The notes: generated by a model not told the origin, from the sequence alone. 64,000 nt of DNA from Anaspis maculata (GCA_949128115.1 OX421962.1:62413787-62477786); one strand, 5' to 3'. Shown: positions 37,401 through 52,500, counted from the stretch's first letter. Program-made: numbers and translations.

Positions 37401-38825
37401 TGCTTTTGCTATGAATGTTTTCGTATCATTTATTTTTTCTCAAAGCCGTTGCGGCCTTTCTAAGGTGAACGACAGTTGACAGATTCCCTAGGATTCTGAC
37501 CTGAACGTCGCATGAGAGCAAGCCAACTCTTTGACATTGTCGTCCACTTTATTATGGCCTCAACCGTACATGTATGTAAATAAAACATTTCAAAAACCAA
37601 AAAAATTAGCTTTTCTTGTGATGACCGATTTTTTCAGGGAATTTTTTTGCAGAAATAACATCTGATATGTTTCTTGGAATCAGACATACGTCATTTGACA
37701 TTGAAATTGAGTCAAATGTATGAAAATGACGTTCCTGCTTTTGCTATGAATGTTTTCGTATCATTTATTTTTTCTCAAAGCTGTTGCGGCCTTTTTAAGG
37801 TGAACGACAGTTGACAGATTTTTTAGGATTCTGACCTGAACGTCGCATGAGAGCAAGCCAACTCTTTGACATTGTCGTCCACTTTATTATGGCCGCAACC
37901 GTACATGTATGTAAATAAAACAATTCAAAAACCAAAAAAATGAGCTTTTCTTGTAATGACCATTTTTTTCCAGGGAATTTCTTTGCAGAAATAACATCTG
38001 ATATGTTCCTTGAAATCAGACATACTTCATTTGACATTGAAATTGAGTCAAATGTATGAAAATGACGTTCCTGCTTTTGCTATGAATGTTTTCGTATCAT
38101 TTATTTTTTCTCGAAGCTGTTGCGACCTTTTTAAGGTGAACGACAGTTGACAGATTTTCTAGGATTCTGACCTGAACGTCGCATAAGAGCAAGCCAACTC
38201 TTTGACATTGTCGTCCACTTTATTATGGCCGCAACCGTACATGTATGTAAATAAAACATTTCAAAAACCAAAAAAATGAGCTTTTCTTGTAATGATCATT
38301 TTTTTTCAGGGAATTTTTTTGCAGAAATAACATCTGATCTGTTCCTTGAAATCAGACATACGTCATGTGACATTGAAATTGAGTCAAATATATGAAAATG
38401 ACGTTCCTGCTTTTGCTATGAATGTTTTCGTATCATTTATTTTTTCTCAAAGCTGTTGCGGCCTTTTCAAGGTGAACGACAGTTGACAGATTTTCTAGGA
38501 TTCTGACCTGAACATCGCATGAGAGCAAGCCAACTCTTTGACATTGTCGTCCACTTTATTATGGCCGCAACCGTACATGTATGTAAATAAAACATTTCAA
38601 AAACCAAAAAAATGAGCTTTTCTTGTAATGACCATTTCTTTTCAGGGAAATTTTTTGCAGAAATAACATCTGATATGTTCCTTAAAATCAGACATACGTC
38701 ATTTGACATTGAAATTGAGTCAAATGTATGAAAATGACGTTCCTGCTTTTGCTATGAATGTTTTCGTATCATTTATTTTTTCTCAAAGCTGTTGCGACCT
38801 TTTTAAGGTGAACGACAGTTGACAG
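34410..38825 (+). repeat. 4.4-kb block, copy 1 (partner about 59296-63711)
   Basis: Order L-M-N-D-E-D-E-D-F-O-P-Q-I, identical to that from 59317 at a constant offset of 24,886 bp (74 monomers). Differences noticed include CTGGGATTC at 35467 against CTAGGATTC, GGCCTCAACC at 37557 against GGCCGCAACC, and CTTAAAATC at 38682 against CTTGAAATC. The right boundary is the AGATTTT/AGAGTTT change at the start of the next monomer. Confidence 0.8.
37460..38466 (+). repeat. Satellite trimer O-P-Q
   Basis: Three uncommon monomers in a row. O (37460-37794) has GATTCCCTAGG, AATTAGC and CCGATTTTTTCAGG. P (37795-38130) has ATTTTTTAGG, AACAATTC and TTTTTCCAGGG. Q (38131-38466) has TGATCATT, GATCTG, CATGTGAC and AAATATATG. 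The same trimer recurs at 62346-63352. O and Q resemble monomers in 1378-5074, so this trimer links the divergent left edge with the rest of the array. Confidence 0.75.
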
Positions 38826-41800
38826 ATTTTCTAGGATTCTGACCTGAACGTCGCATGAGAGCAGGCCAACTCTTTGACATTGTCGTCCACTTTATTATGG
38901 CCGCAACCGTACATGTATGTAAATAAAACATTTCAAAAACCAAAAAAATGAGCTTTTCTTGTAATGACCATTTCTTTTCAGGGAATTTTTTTGCAGAAAT
39001 AACATCTGATATGTTCCTTGAAATCAGACATACGTCATTTGACATTGAAATTGAGTCAAATGTATGAAAATGACGTTCCTGCTTTTGCTATGAATGTTTT
39101 CGTATCATTTATTTTTTCTCAAAGCTGTTGCGACCTTTTTAAGGTGAACGACAGTTGACAGAGTTTCTAGGATTCTGACCTGAACGTCGCATGAGAGCAA
39201 GCCAACTCTTTGACATTGTCGACCACTTTATTATGGCCGCAACCGTACATGTATGTAAATAAAACATTTCAAAAACCAAAAAAATGAGCTTTTCTTGTAA
39301 TGACCAATTCTTTTCAGGGAATTTTTTTGCAGAAATAACATCTGATATGTTCCTTGAAATAGACATACGTCATTTGACATTGAAATTTAGTCAAATGTAT
39401 GAAAATGACGTTTCTGCTTTTGCTATGAATGTTTTCGTATCATTTATTTTTTCTCAAAGCTGTTGCGGCCTTTTTAAGGTGAACGACAGTTGACAGATTT
39501 TCTAGGATCCTGACCTGAACGTCGCATGAGAGCAAGCCAACTCTTTGACATTGTCGTCCACTTTATTATGGCCGCAACCGTACATGTATGTAAATAAAAC
39601 ATTTCAAAAACCAAAAAAATGAGCTTTTCTTGTAATGACCATTTTTTTTCAGGGAATTTTTTTTGCAGAAATAACATCTGCTATGTTCCTTGAAATCAGA
39701 CATACTTCATTTGACATTGAAATTTAGTCAAATGTATGAAAATGACGTTCCTGCTTTTGCTATGAATGTTTTCGTATCATTTATTTTTTCTCGATGCTGT
39801 TGCGACCTTTTTAAGGTGAACGACAGTTGACAGATTTTCTAGGATTCTGACCTGAACGTCGCATGAGAGCAAGCCAACTCTTTGACATTGTCGTCCACTT
39901 TATTATGGCCGCAACCGTACATGTATGTAAATAAAACATTTCAAAAACCAAAAAAATGAGCTTTTCTTGTAATGACCATTTTCTTTCAGGGAATTTTCTT
40001 GCAGAAATAACATCTGATATGTTCCTTGAAATCAGACATACTTCATTTGACAATGAAATTGAGTCAAATGTATGGAAATGACGTTCCTGCTTTTGCAATG
40101 AATGTTTTCGTATCATTTATTTTTTCTCAAAGCCGTTGCGGCCTTTTTCTTTTTAAGGTGAACGACAGTTGACAGATTTTCTAGGATTTTGACCTGAACG
40201 TCGCATGAGAGCAAGCCAACTCTTTGACATTGTCGTCCACTTCATTATGGCCGCAACCGTACATGTATGTAAATAAAACATTTCAAAAACCAAAAAAATA
40301 AGCTTTTCTTGTATTGACCTTTTTTTTTTCAGGGAATTTTTCTGCAGAAATAACATCTGCTATGTTCCTTGAAATCAGACATACTTCATTTGACATTGAA
40401 ATTTAGTCAAATGTATGAAAATGACGTTCCTGCTTTTGCTATGAATGTTTTCGTATCATTTATTTTTTCTCGAAGCTGTTGCGACCTTTTTAAGGTGAAC
40501 GACAGTTGACAGATTTTCTAGGATTCTGACCTGAACGTCGCATAAGAGCAAGCCAACTCTTTGACATTGTCGTCCACTTTATTATGGCCGCAACCGTACA
40601 TATATGTAAATAAAACATTTCAAAAACCAAAAAAATGAGCTTTTCTTGTAATGACCATTTTTTTTCAGGGAATTTTTTTGCAGAAATAACATCTGATATG
40701 TTCCTTGAAATCAGACATACTTCATTTGACAATGAAATTGAGTCAAATGTATGGAAATGACGTTCCTGCTTTTGCAATGAATGTTTTCGTATCATTTTTT
40801 TTTTCTCAAAGCCGTTGCGGCCTTTCTAAGGTGAACGACAGTTGACAGATTTTCTAGGATTTTGACCTGAACGTCGCATGAGAGCAAGCCAACTCTTTGA
40901 CATTGTCGTCCACTTCATTATGGCCGCAACCGTACATGTATGTAAATAAAACATTTCAAAAACCAAAAAAATAAGCTTTTCTTGTATTGACCATTTTTTT
41001 TTCAGGGAATTTTTCTGCAGAAATAACATCTGCTATGTTCCTTGAAATCAGACATACTTCATTTGACATTGAAAATTAGTCAAATGTATGAAAATGACGT
41101 TCCTGCTTTTGCTATGAATGTTTTCGTATCATTTATTTTTTCTCGAAGCTGTTGCGACCTTTTTAAGGTGAACGACAGTTGACAGATTTTCTAGGATTCT
41201 GACCTGAACGTCGCATGAGAGCAAGCCAACTCTTTGACATTGTCGTCCACTTTATTATGGCCGCAACCGTACATGTATGTAAATAAAACATTTCAAAAAC
41301 CAAAAAAATGAGCTTTTCTTGTAATGACCATTTTTTTTCAGGGAATTTTTTTGCAGAAATAACATCTGATATGTTCCTTGAAATCAGACATACGTCATTT
41401 GACATTGAAATTGAGTCAAATGTATGAAAATGACGTTCCTGCTTTTGCTATGAATGTTTTCGTATCATTTATTTTTTCTCAAAGCCGTTGCGGCCTTTCT
41501 AAGGTGAACGACAGTTGACAGATTTTCTAGGATTCTGACCTGAACGTCGCATGAGAGTAAGCTAACTCTTTGACATTGTCGTCCACTTTATTATGGCCGC
41601 AACCGTACATGTATGTAAATAAAACATTTCAAAAACCAAAAAAATGAGCTTTTCTTGTAATGACCATTTTATTTCAGGGAATTTTTTTGCAGAAATAACA
41701 TCTGATATGTTCCTTGAAATCAGACATACGTCATTTGACATTGAAATTGAGTCAAATGTATGAAAATGACATTCCCGCTTTTGCTATGAATGTTTTCGTA

Positions 41801-43204
41801 TCATTTATTTTTTCTCAAAGCTGTTGCGGCCTTTTTAAGGTGAACGACAGTTGACAGAATTTCTAGGATTCTGACCTGAACGTCGCATGAGAGCGAGCCA
41901 ACTCTTTGACATTGTCTCCCACTTTATTATGGCCGCAACCGTACATGTATGTAAATAAAACATTTCAAAAACCAAAAAAATGAGCTTTTCTTGTAATGAC
42001 CATTTTTTTCAGGGAATTTTTTTGCAGAAATAACATCTGATATGTTCCTTGGAATCAGACATACTTCATTTGACATTGAAATTGAGTCAAATGTATGAAA
42101 ATGACGTTCCTGCTTTTGCTATTAATGTTTTCGTATCATTTATTTTTTCTCAAAGCTGTTGCGGCCTTTTCAAGGTGAACGACAGTTGACAGATTTTCTA
42201 GGATTCTGACCTGAACGTCGCATGAGAGCAAGCCAACTCTTTGACATTGTCGTCCACTTTATTATGGCCGCAACCGTACATGTATGTAAATAAAACATTT
42301 CAAAAACCAAAAAAATGAGCTTTTCTTGTGATGACCATTTTTTTTCAGGGAATTTTTTTTGCAGAAATATTATTTGATATGTTCCTTGAAATAGACATAC
42401 GTCAATTGACATTGAAATTTAGTCAAATGTATGAAAATGACGTTTCTGCTTTTGCTATGAATGTTTTCGTATCATTTATTTTTTCTCAAAGCTGTTGCGA
42501 CCTTTTTAAGGTGAACGACAGTTGACAGATTCTCTAGGATTCTGACCTGAACGTCGCATGAGAGCAAGCCAACTCTTTGACATTGTCGTCCACTTCATTA
42601 TGGCCGCAACCGTACATGTATGTAAATAAAACATTTCAAAAACCAAAAAAATTAGCTTTTCTTGTATTGACCATTTTTTTTTTCAGGGAATTTTTCTGCA
42701 GAAATAACATCTGCTATGTTCCTTGAAATCAGACATACTTCATTTGACATTGAAATTTAGTCAAATGTATGAAAATGACGTTCCTGCTTTTGCTATGAAT
42801 GTTTTCGTATCATTTATTTTTTCTCGAAGCTGTTGCGACCTTTTTAAGGTGAACGACAGTTGACAGATTTTCTAGGATTCTGACCTGAACGTCGCATGAG
42901 AGCAAGCCAACTCTTTGACATTGTCGTCCACTCTATTATGGCCGCAACCGTACATGTATGTAAATAAAACATTTCAAAAACCAAAAAAATGAGCTTTTCT
43001 TGTAATGACCATTTTCTTTCAGGGAATTTTTTTGCAGAAATAACATCTGATATGTTCCTTGAAATCAGACATACGTCATTTGACATTGAAATTGAGTCAA
43101 ATGTATGAAAATGACGTTCCTGCTTTTGCTATGAATGTTTTCGTATCATTTATTTTTTCTCAAAGCCGTTGCGACCTTTTTAAGGTGAACGACAGTTGAC
43201 AGAT

Positions 43205-46200
43205 TTTCTAGGATTCTGACCTGAACGTCGCATGAGAGCAAGCCAACTCTTTGACATTGTCGTCCACTTCATTATGGCCGCAACCGTACATGTATGTAAA
43301 TAAAACATTTCAAAAACCAAAAAAATAAGCTTTTCTTGTATTGACCATTTTTTTTTCAGGGAATTTTTCTGCAGAAGTAACATCTGCTATGTTCCTTGAA
43401 ATCAGACATACTTCATTTGACATTGAAATTTAGTCAAATGTATGAAAATGACGTTCCTGCTTTTGCTATGAATGTTTTCGTATCATTTATTTTTTCTCGA
43501 AGCTGTTGCGACCTTTTTAAGGTGAACGACAGTTGACAGATTTTCTAGGATTCTGACCTGAACGTCGCATAAGAGCAAGCCATTTCTTTGACATTGTCGT
43601 CCACTTTATTATGGCCGCAACCGTACATGTATGTAAATAAAACATTTCAAAAACCAAAAAAATGAGCTTTTCTTGTAATGACCATTTTTTTTCAGGGAAT
43701 TTTTTTGCAGAAATAACATCTGATATGTTCCTTGAAATCAGACATACTTCATTTGACAATGAAATTGAGTCAAATGTATGGAAATGACGTTCCTGCTTTT
43801 GCAATGAATGTTTTCGTATCATTTTTTTTTTTCTCAAAGCCGTTGCGGCCTTTCTAAGGTGAACGACAGTTGACAGATTTTCTAGGATTCTGACCTGAAC
43901 GTCGCATGAGAGCAAGCCAACTCTTTGACATTGTCGTCCACTTTATTATGGCCGCAACCGTACATGTATGTAAATAAAACATTTCAAAAACCAAAAAAAT
44001 GAGCTTTTCTTGTAATGACCATTTTTTTTCAGGGAATTTTTTTGCAGAAATAACATCTGATATGTTCCTTGAAATCAGACATACGTCATTTGACATTGAA
44101 ATTGAGTCAAATGTATGAAAATGACGTTCCTGCTTTTGCTATGAATGTTTTCGTATCATTTATTTTTTCTCAAAGCCGTTGCGGCCTTTCTAAGGTGAAC
44201 GACAGTTGACAGATTTTCTAGGATTCTGACCTGAACGTCGCATGAGAGTAAGCCAACTCTTTGACATTGTCGTCCACTGTATTATGGCCGCAACCGTACA
44301 TGTATGTAAATAAAACATTTCAAAAACCAAAAAAATGAGCTTTTCTTGTAATGACCATTTTTTTTCAGGGAATTTTTTTTGCAGAAATATTATTTGATAT
44401 GTTCCTTGAAATAGACATACGTCAATTGACATTGAAATTTAGTCAAATGTATGAAAATGACGTTTCTGCTTTTGCTATGAATGTTTTCGTATCATTTATT
44501 TTTTCTCAAAGCTGTTGCGACCTTTTTAAGGTGAACGACAGTTGACAGATTTTCTAGGATTCTGACCTGAACGTCGCATGAGAGTAAGCCAACTCTTTGA
44601 CATTGTCGTCCACTTTATTATGGCCGCAACCGTACATGTATGTAAATAAAACATTTCAAAAACCAAAAAAATGAGCTTTTCTTGTAATGACCATTTTTTT
44701 TCAGGGAATTTTTTTTGCAGAAATATTATTTGATATGTTCCTTGAAATAGACATACGTCAATTGACATTGAAATTTAGTCAAATGTATGAAAATGACGTT
44801 TCTGCTTTTGCTATGAATGTTTTCGTATCATTTTTTTTTTCTCAAAGCCGTTGCGGCCTTTCTAAGGTGAACGACAGTTGACAGATTTTCTAGGATTCTG
44901 ACCTGAACGTCGCATGAGAGTAAGCCAACTCTTTGACATTGTCGTCCACTTTATTATGGCCGCAACCGTACATGTATGTAAATAAAACATTTCAAAAACC
45001 AAAAAAATGAGCTTTTCTTGTAATGACCATTTTATTTCAGGGAATTTTTTTGCAGAAATAACATCTGATATGTTCCTTGAAATCAGACATACGTCATTTG
45101 ACATTGAAATTGAGTCAAATGTATGAAAATGACGTTCCTGCTTTTGCTATTAATGTTTTCGTATCATTTATTTTTTCTCAAAGCTGTTGCGGCCTTTTCA
45201 AGGTGAACGACAGTTGACAGATTTTCTAGGATTCTGACCTGAACGTCGCATGAGAGCAAGCCAACTCTTTGACATTGTCGTCCACTTTATTATGGCCGCA
45301 ACCGTACATGTATGTAAATAAAACATTTCAAAAACCAAAAAAATGAGCTTTTCTTGTAATGACCATTTCTTTTCAGGGAAATTTTTTGCAGAAATAACAT
45401 CTGATATGTTCCTTGAAATCAGACATACGTCATTTGACATTGAAATTGAGTCAAATGTATGAAAATGACGTTCCTGCTTTTGCTATGAATGTTTTCGTAT
45501 CATTTATATTTTCTCAAAGCTGTTGCGACCTTTTTAAGGTGAACGACAGTTGACAGAGTTTCTAGGATTCTGACCTGAACGTCGCATGAGAGCAAGCCAA
45601 CTCTTTGACATTGTCGACCACTTTATTATGGCCGCAACCGTACATGTATGTAAATAAAACATTTCAAAAACCAAAAAAATGAGCTTTTCTTGTAATGACC
45701 ATTTCTTTTCAGGGAATTTTTTTGCAGAAATAACATCTGATATGTTCCTTGAAATCAGACATACGTCATTTGACATTGAAATTGAGTCAAATGTATGAAA
45801 ATGACGTTCCTGCTTTTGCTATGAATGTTTTCGTATCATTTATTTTTTCTCAAAGCTGTTGCGACCTTTTTAAGGTGAACGACAGTTGACAGAGTTTCTA
45901 GGATTCTGACCTGAACGTCGCATGAGAGCAAGCCAACTCTTTGACATTGTCGACCACTTTATTATGGCCGCAACCGTACATGTATGTAAATAAAACATTT
46001 CAAAAACCAAAAAAATGAGCTTTTCTTGTAATGACCATTTCTTTTCAGGGAATTTTTTTGCAGAAATAACATCTGATATGTTCCTTGAAATCAGACATAC
46101 GTCATTTGACATTGAAATTGAGTCAAATGTATGAAAATGACGTTCCTGCTTTTGCTATGAATGTTTTCGTATCATTTATTTTTTCTCAAAGCTGTTGCGA

Positions 46201-49200
46201 CCTTTTTAAGGTGAACGACAGTTGACAGAGTTTCTAGGATTCTGACCTGAACGTCGCATGAGAGCAAGCCAACTCTTTGACATTGTCGACCACTTTATTA
46301 TGGCCGCAACCGTACATGTATGTAAATAAAACATTTCAAAAACCAAAAAAATGAGCTTTTCTTGTAATGACCATTTCTTTTCAGGGAATTTTTTTGCAGA
46401 AATAACATCTGATATGTTCCTTGGAATCAGACATACTTCATTTGACATTGAAATTGAGTCAAATGTATGAAAATGACGTTCCTGCTTTTGCTATGAATGT
46501 TTTCGTATCATTCATTTTTTCTCAAAGCTGTTGCGACCTTTTTAAGGTGAACGACAGTTGACAGAGTTTCTAGGATTCTGACCTGAACGTCGCATGAGAG
46601 CAAGCCAACTCTTTGACATTGTCGACCACTTTATTATGGCCGCAACCGTACATGTATGTAAATAAAACATTTCAAAAACTAAAAAAATGAGCTTTTCTTG
46701 TAATGACCATTTCTTTTCAGGGAATTTTTTTGCAGAAATAACATCTGATATGTTCCTTGAAATCAGACATACGTCATTTGACACTGAAATTGAGTCAAAT
46801 GTATGAAAATGACGTTCCTGCTTTTGCTATGAATGTTTTCGTATCATTTATTTTTTCTCAAAGCTGTTGCGACCTTTTTAAGGTGAACGACAGTTGACAG
46901 ATTTTCTAGGATTCTGACCTAAACGTCGCATGAGAGCAGGCCAACTCTTTGACATTGTCGTCCACTTTATTATGGCCGCAACCGTACATGTATGTAAATA
47001 AAACATTTCAAAAACCAAAAAAATGAGCTTTTCTTGTAATGACCATTCTTTTTCAGGGAATTTTTTTTGCAGAAATAACATTTGATATGTTCCCTGGAAT
47101 AGACATACGTCATTTGACATTGAAATTTAGTCAAATGTATGAAAATGACGTTTCTGCTTTTGCTATGAATGTTTTCGTATCATTTATTTTTTCTCAAAGC
47201 TGTTGCGGCCTTTTTGAGGTGATCGACAGTTGACAGATTTTCTAGGATCCTGACCTGAACGTCGCATGAGAGCAAGCCAACTCTTTGACATTGTCGTCCA
47301 CTTTATTATGGCCGCAACCGTACATGTATGTAAATAAAACATTTCAAAAACCAAAAAAATGAGCTTTTCTTGTAATGACCTTTTTTTTTCAGGGAATTTT
47401 TTTTGCAGAAATTTTATTTGATATGTTCCTTGAAATAGACATACGTCATTTGACATTGAAATTTAGTCAAATGTATGAAAATGACGTTTCTGCTTTTGCT
47501 ATGAATGTTTTCGTATCATTTATTTTTTCTCAAAGCTGTTGCGGCCTTTTTAAGGTGAACGACAGTTGACAGATTTTCTAGGATTCTGACCTGAACGTCG
47601 CATGAGAGCAAGCCAACTCTTTGACATTGTCGTCCACTTTATTATGGCCGCAACCGTACATGTATGTAAATAAAACATTTCAAAAACCAAAAAAATGAGC
47701 TTTTCTTGTAATGACCATTTTCTTTCAGGGAATTTTTTTGCAGAAATAACATCTGATATGTTCCTTGAAATCAGACATACTTCATTTGACAATGAAATTG
47801 AGTCAAATGTATGGAAATGACGTTCCTGCTTTTGCAATGAATGTTTTCGTATCATTTATTTTTTCTCAAAGCCGTTGCGGCCTTTTCAAGGTGAACGACA
47901 GTTGACAGATTTTCTAGGATTTTGACCTGAACGTCGCATGAGAGCAAGCCAACTCTTTGACATTGTCGTCCACTTCATTATGGCCGCAACCGTACATGTA
48001 TGTAAATAAAACATTTCAAAAACCAAAAAAATAAGCTTTTCTTGTATTGACCATTTTTTTTTCAGGGAATTTTTCTGCAGAAACAACATCTGCTATGTTC
48101 CTTGAAATCAGACATACTTCATTTGACATTGAAATTTAGTCAAATGTATGAAAATGACGTTCCTGCTTTTGCTATGAATGTTTTCGTATCATTTATTTTT
48201 TCTTGAAGCTGTTGCGACCTTTTTAAGGTGAACGACAGTTGACAGATTTTCTAGGATTCTGACCTGAACGTCGCATAAGAGCAAGCCAACTCTTTGACAT
48301 TGTCGTCCACTTTATTATGGCCGCAACCGTACATGTATGTAAATAAAACATTTCAAAAACCAAAAAAATGAGCTTTTCTTGTAATGACCATTTTTTTTCA
48401 GGGAATTTTTTTGCAGAAATAACATCTGATATGTTCCTTGAAATCAGACATACTTCATTTGACAATGAAATTGAGTCAAATGTATGGAAATGACGTTCCT
48501 GCTTTTGCAATGAATGTTTTCGTATCATTTATTTTTTCTCAAAGCCGTTGCGGCCTTTCTAAGGTGAACGACAGTTGACAGATTTTCTAGGATTTTGACC
48601 TGAACGTCGCATGAGAGCAAGCCAACTCTTTGACATTGTCGTCCACTTCATTATGGCCGCAACCGTACATGTATGTAAATAAAACATTTCAAAAACCAAA
48701 AAAATAAGCTTTTCTTTCATTGACCATTTTTTTTCCAGGGAATTTTTCTGCAGAAATAACATCTGCTATGTTCCTTGAAATCAGACATACTTCATTTGAC
48801 ATTGAAATTTAGTCAAATGTATGAAAATGACGTTCCTGCTTTTGCTATGAATGTTTTCGTATCATTTATTTTTTCTCGAAGCTGTTGCGACCTTTTTAAG
48901 GTGAACGACAGTTGACAGATTTTCTAGGATTCTGACCTGAACGTCGCATGAGAGCAAGCCAACTCTTTGACATTGTCGTCCACTTTATTATGGCCGCAAC
49001 CGTACATGTATGTAAATAAAACATTTCAAAAACCAAAAAAATGAGCTTTTCTTGTAATGACCATTTTTTTTCAGGGAATTTTTTTGCAGAAATAACATCT
49101 GATATGTTCCTTGAAATCAGACATACGTCATTTGACATTGAAATTGAGTCAAATGTATGAAAATGACGTTCCTGCTTTTGCTATGAATGTTTTCGTATCA

Positions 49201-49592
49201 TTTATTTTTTCTCAAAGCCGTTGCGGCCTTTCTTAGGTGAACGACAGTTGACAGATTTTCTAGGATTCTGACCTGAACGTCGCATGAGAGTAAGCCAACT
49301 CTTTGACATTGTCGTCCACTTTATTATGGCCGCAACCGTACATGTATGTAAATAAAACATTTCAAAAACCAAAAAAATGAGCTTTTCTTGTAATGACCAT
49401 TTTATTTCAGGGAATTTTTTTGCAGAAATAACATCTGATATGTTCCTTGAAATCAGACATACGTCATTTGACATTGAAATTGAGTCAAATGTATGAAAAT
49501 GACATTCCCGCTTTTGCTATGAATGTTTTCGTATCATTTATTTTTTCTCAAAGCTGTTGCGGCCTTTTTAAGGTGAACGACAGTTGACAGAA
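43205..49592 (+). repeat. 6.39-kb tandem duplication, unit 1 (19 monomers)
   Basis: Nineteen monomers repeated directly after themselves at 49593-55979 with an offset of 6,387-6,388 bp. Only a handful of differences were noticed: CACTGTATT at 44276 against CACTTTATT; T-runs at about 43822 and 44831; GACCATTT against GACCTTTT at 48722/55109. The junction monomer 49568 is chimeric: it starts as subtype H (AGAATTT) and continues as D (GAGCAAGCC, CACTTCATT). Confidence 0.88.
44190..44861 (+). repeat. Two adjacent subtype R monomers
   Basis: Two consecutive monomers (44190, 44526) with GAGAGTAAGCC from subtype G, ATATTATTTGATATG and GTCAATTGAC from another type (compare 6755-7090 and 42170-42506). 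The pair is repeated at 50577-51248 in the 6.4-kb duplication. Confidence 0.7.
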
Positions 49593-52500
49593 TTTCTAGG
49601 ATTCTGACCTGAACGTCGCATGAGAGCAAGCCAACTCTTTGACATTGTCGTCCACTTCATTATGGCCGCAACCGTACATGTATGTAAATAAAACATTTCA
49701 AAAACCAAAAAAATAAGCTTTTCTTGTATTGACCATTTTTTTTTCAGGGAATTTTTCTGCAGAAGTAACATCTGCTATGTTCCTTGAAATCAGACATACT
49801 TCATTTGACATTGAAATTTAGTCAAATGTATGAAAATGACGTTCCTGCTTTTGCTATGAATGTTTTCGTATCATTTATTTTTTCTCGAAGCTGTTGCGAC
49901 CTTTTTAAGGTGAACGACAGTTGACAGATTTTCTAGGATTCTGACCTGAACGTCGCATAAGAGCAAGCCATTTCTTTGACATTGTCGTCCACTTTATTAT
50001 GGCCGCAACCGTACATGTATGTAAATAAAACATTTCAAAAACCAAAAAAATGAGCTTTTCTTGTAATGACCATTTTTTTTCAGGGAATTTTTTTGCAGAA
50101 ATAACATCTGATATGTTCCTTGAAATCAGACATACTTCATTTGACAATGAAATTGAGTCAAATGTATGGAAATGACGTTCCTGCTTTTGCAATGAATGTT
50201 TTCGTATCATTTTTTTTTTCTCAAAGCCGTTGCGGCCTTTCTAAGGTGAACGACAGTTGACAGATTTTCTAGGATTCTGACCTGAACGTCGCATGAGAGC
50301 AAGCCAACTCTTTGACATTGTCGTCCACTTTATTATGGCCGCAACCGTACATGTATGTAAATAAAACATTTCAAAAACCAAAAAAATGAGCTTTTCTTGT
50401 AATGACCATTTTTTTTCAGGGAATTTTTTTGCAGAAATAACATCTGATATGTTCCTTGAAATCAGACATACGTCATTTGACATTGAAATTGAGTCAAATG
50501 TATGAAAATGACGTTCCTGCTTTTGCTATGAATGTTTTCGTATCATTTATTTTTTCTCAAAGCCGTTGCGGCCTTTCTAAGGTGAACGACAGTTGACAGA
50601 TTTTCTAGGATTCTGACCTGAACGTCGCATGAGAGTAAGCCAACTCTTTGACATTGTCGTCCACTTTATTATGGCCGCAACCGTACATGTATGTAAATAA
50701 AACATTTCAAAAACCAAAAAAATGAGCTTTTCTTGTAATGACCATTTTTTTTCAGGGAATTTTTTTTGCAGAAATATTATTTGATATGTTCCTTGAAATA
50801 GACATACGTCAATTGACATTGAAATTTAGTCAAATGTATGAAAATGACGTTTCTGCTTTTGCTATGAATGTTTTCGTATCATTTATTTTTTCTCAAAGCT
50901 GTTGCGACCTTTTTAAGGTGAACGACAGTTGACAGATTTTCTAGGATTCTGACCTGAACGTCGCATGAGAGTAAGCCAACTCTTTGACATTGTCGTCCAC
51001 TTTATTATGGCCGCAACCGTACATGTATGTAAATAAAACATTTCAAAAACCAAAAAAATGAGCTTTTCTTGTAATGACCATTTTTTTTCAGGGAATTTTT
51101 TTTGCAGAAATATTATTTGATATGTTCCTTGAAATAGACATACGTCAATTGACATTGAAATTTAGTCAAATGTATGAAAATGACGTTTCTGCTTTTGCTA
51201 TGAATGTTTTCGTATCATTTATTTTTTCTCAAAGCCGTTGCGGCCTTTCTAAGGTGAACGACAGTTGACAGATTTTCTAGGATTCTGACCTGAACGTCGC
51301 ATGAGAGTAAGCCAACTCTTTGACATTGTCGTCCACTTTATTATGGCCGCAACCGTACATGTATGTAAATAAAACATTTCAAAAACCAAAAAAATGAGCT
51401 TTTCTTGTAATGACCATTTTATTTCAGGGAATTTTTTTGCAGAAATAACATCTGATATGTTCCTTGAAATCAGACATACGTCATTTGACATTGAAATTGA
51501 GTCAAATGTATGAAAATGACGTTCCTGCTTTTGCTATTAATGTTTTCGTATCATTTATTTTTTCTCAAAGCTGTTGCGGCCTTTTCAAGGTGAACGACAG
51601 TTGACAGATTTTCTAGGATTCTGACCTGAACGTCGCATGAGAGCAAGCCAACTCTTTGACATTGTCGTCCACTTTATTATGGCCGCAACCGTACATGTAT
51701 GTAAATAAAACATTTCAAAAACCAAAAAAATGAGCTTTTCTTGTAATGACCATTTCTTTTCAGGGAAATTTTTTGCAGAAATAACATCTGATATGTTCCT
51801 TGAAATCAGACATACGTCATTTGACATTGAAATTGAGTCAAATGTATGAAAATGACGTTCCTGCTTTTGCTATGAATGTTTTCGTATCATTTATATTTTC
51901 TCAAAGCTGTTGCGACCTTTTTAAGGTGAACGACAGTTGACAGAGTTTCTAGGATTCTGACCTGAACGTCGCATGAGAGCAAGCCAACTCTTTGACATTG
52001 TCGACCACTTTATTATGGCCGCAACCGTACATGTATGTAAATAAAACATTTCAAAAACCAAAAAAATGAGCTTTTCTTGTAATGACCATTTCTTTTCAGG
52101 GAATTTTTTTGCAGAAATAACATCTGATATGTTCCTTGAAATCAGACATACGTCATTTGACATTGAAATTGAGTCAAATGTATGAAAATGACGTTCCTGC
52201 TTTTGCTATGAATGTTTTCGTATCATTTATTTTTTCTCAAAGCTGTTGCGACCTTTTTAAGGTGAACGACAGTTGACAGAGTTTCTAGGATTCTGACCTG
52301 AACGTCGCATGAGAGCAAGCCAACTCTTTGACATTGTCGACCACTTTATTATGGCCGCAACCGTACATGTATGTAAATAAAACATTTCAAAAACCAAAAA
52401 AATGAGCTTTTCTTGTAATGACCATTTCTTTTCAGGGAATTTTTTTGCAGAAATAACATCTGATATGTTCCTTGAAATCAGACATACGTCATTTGACATT

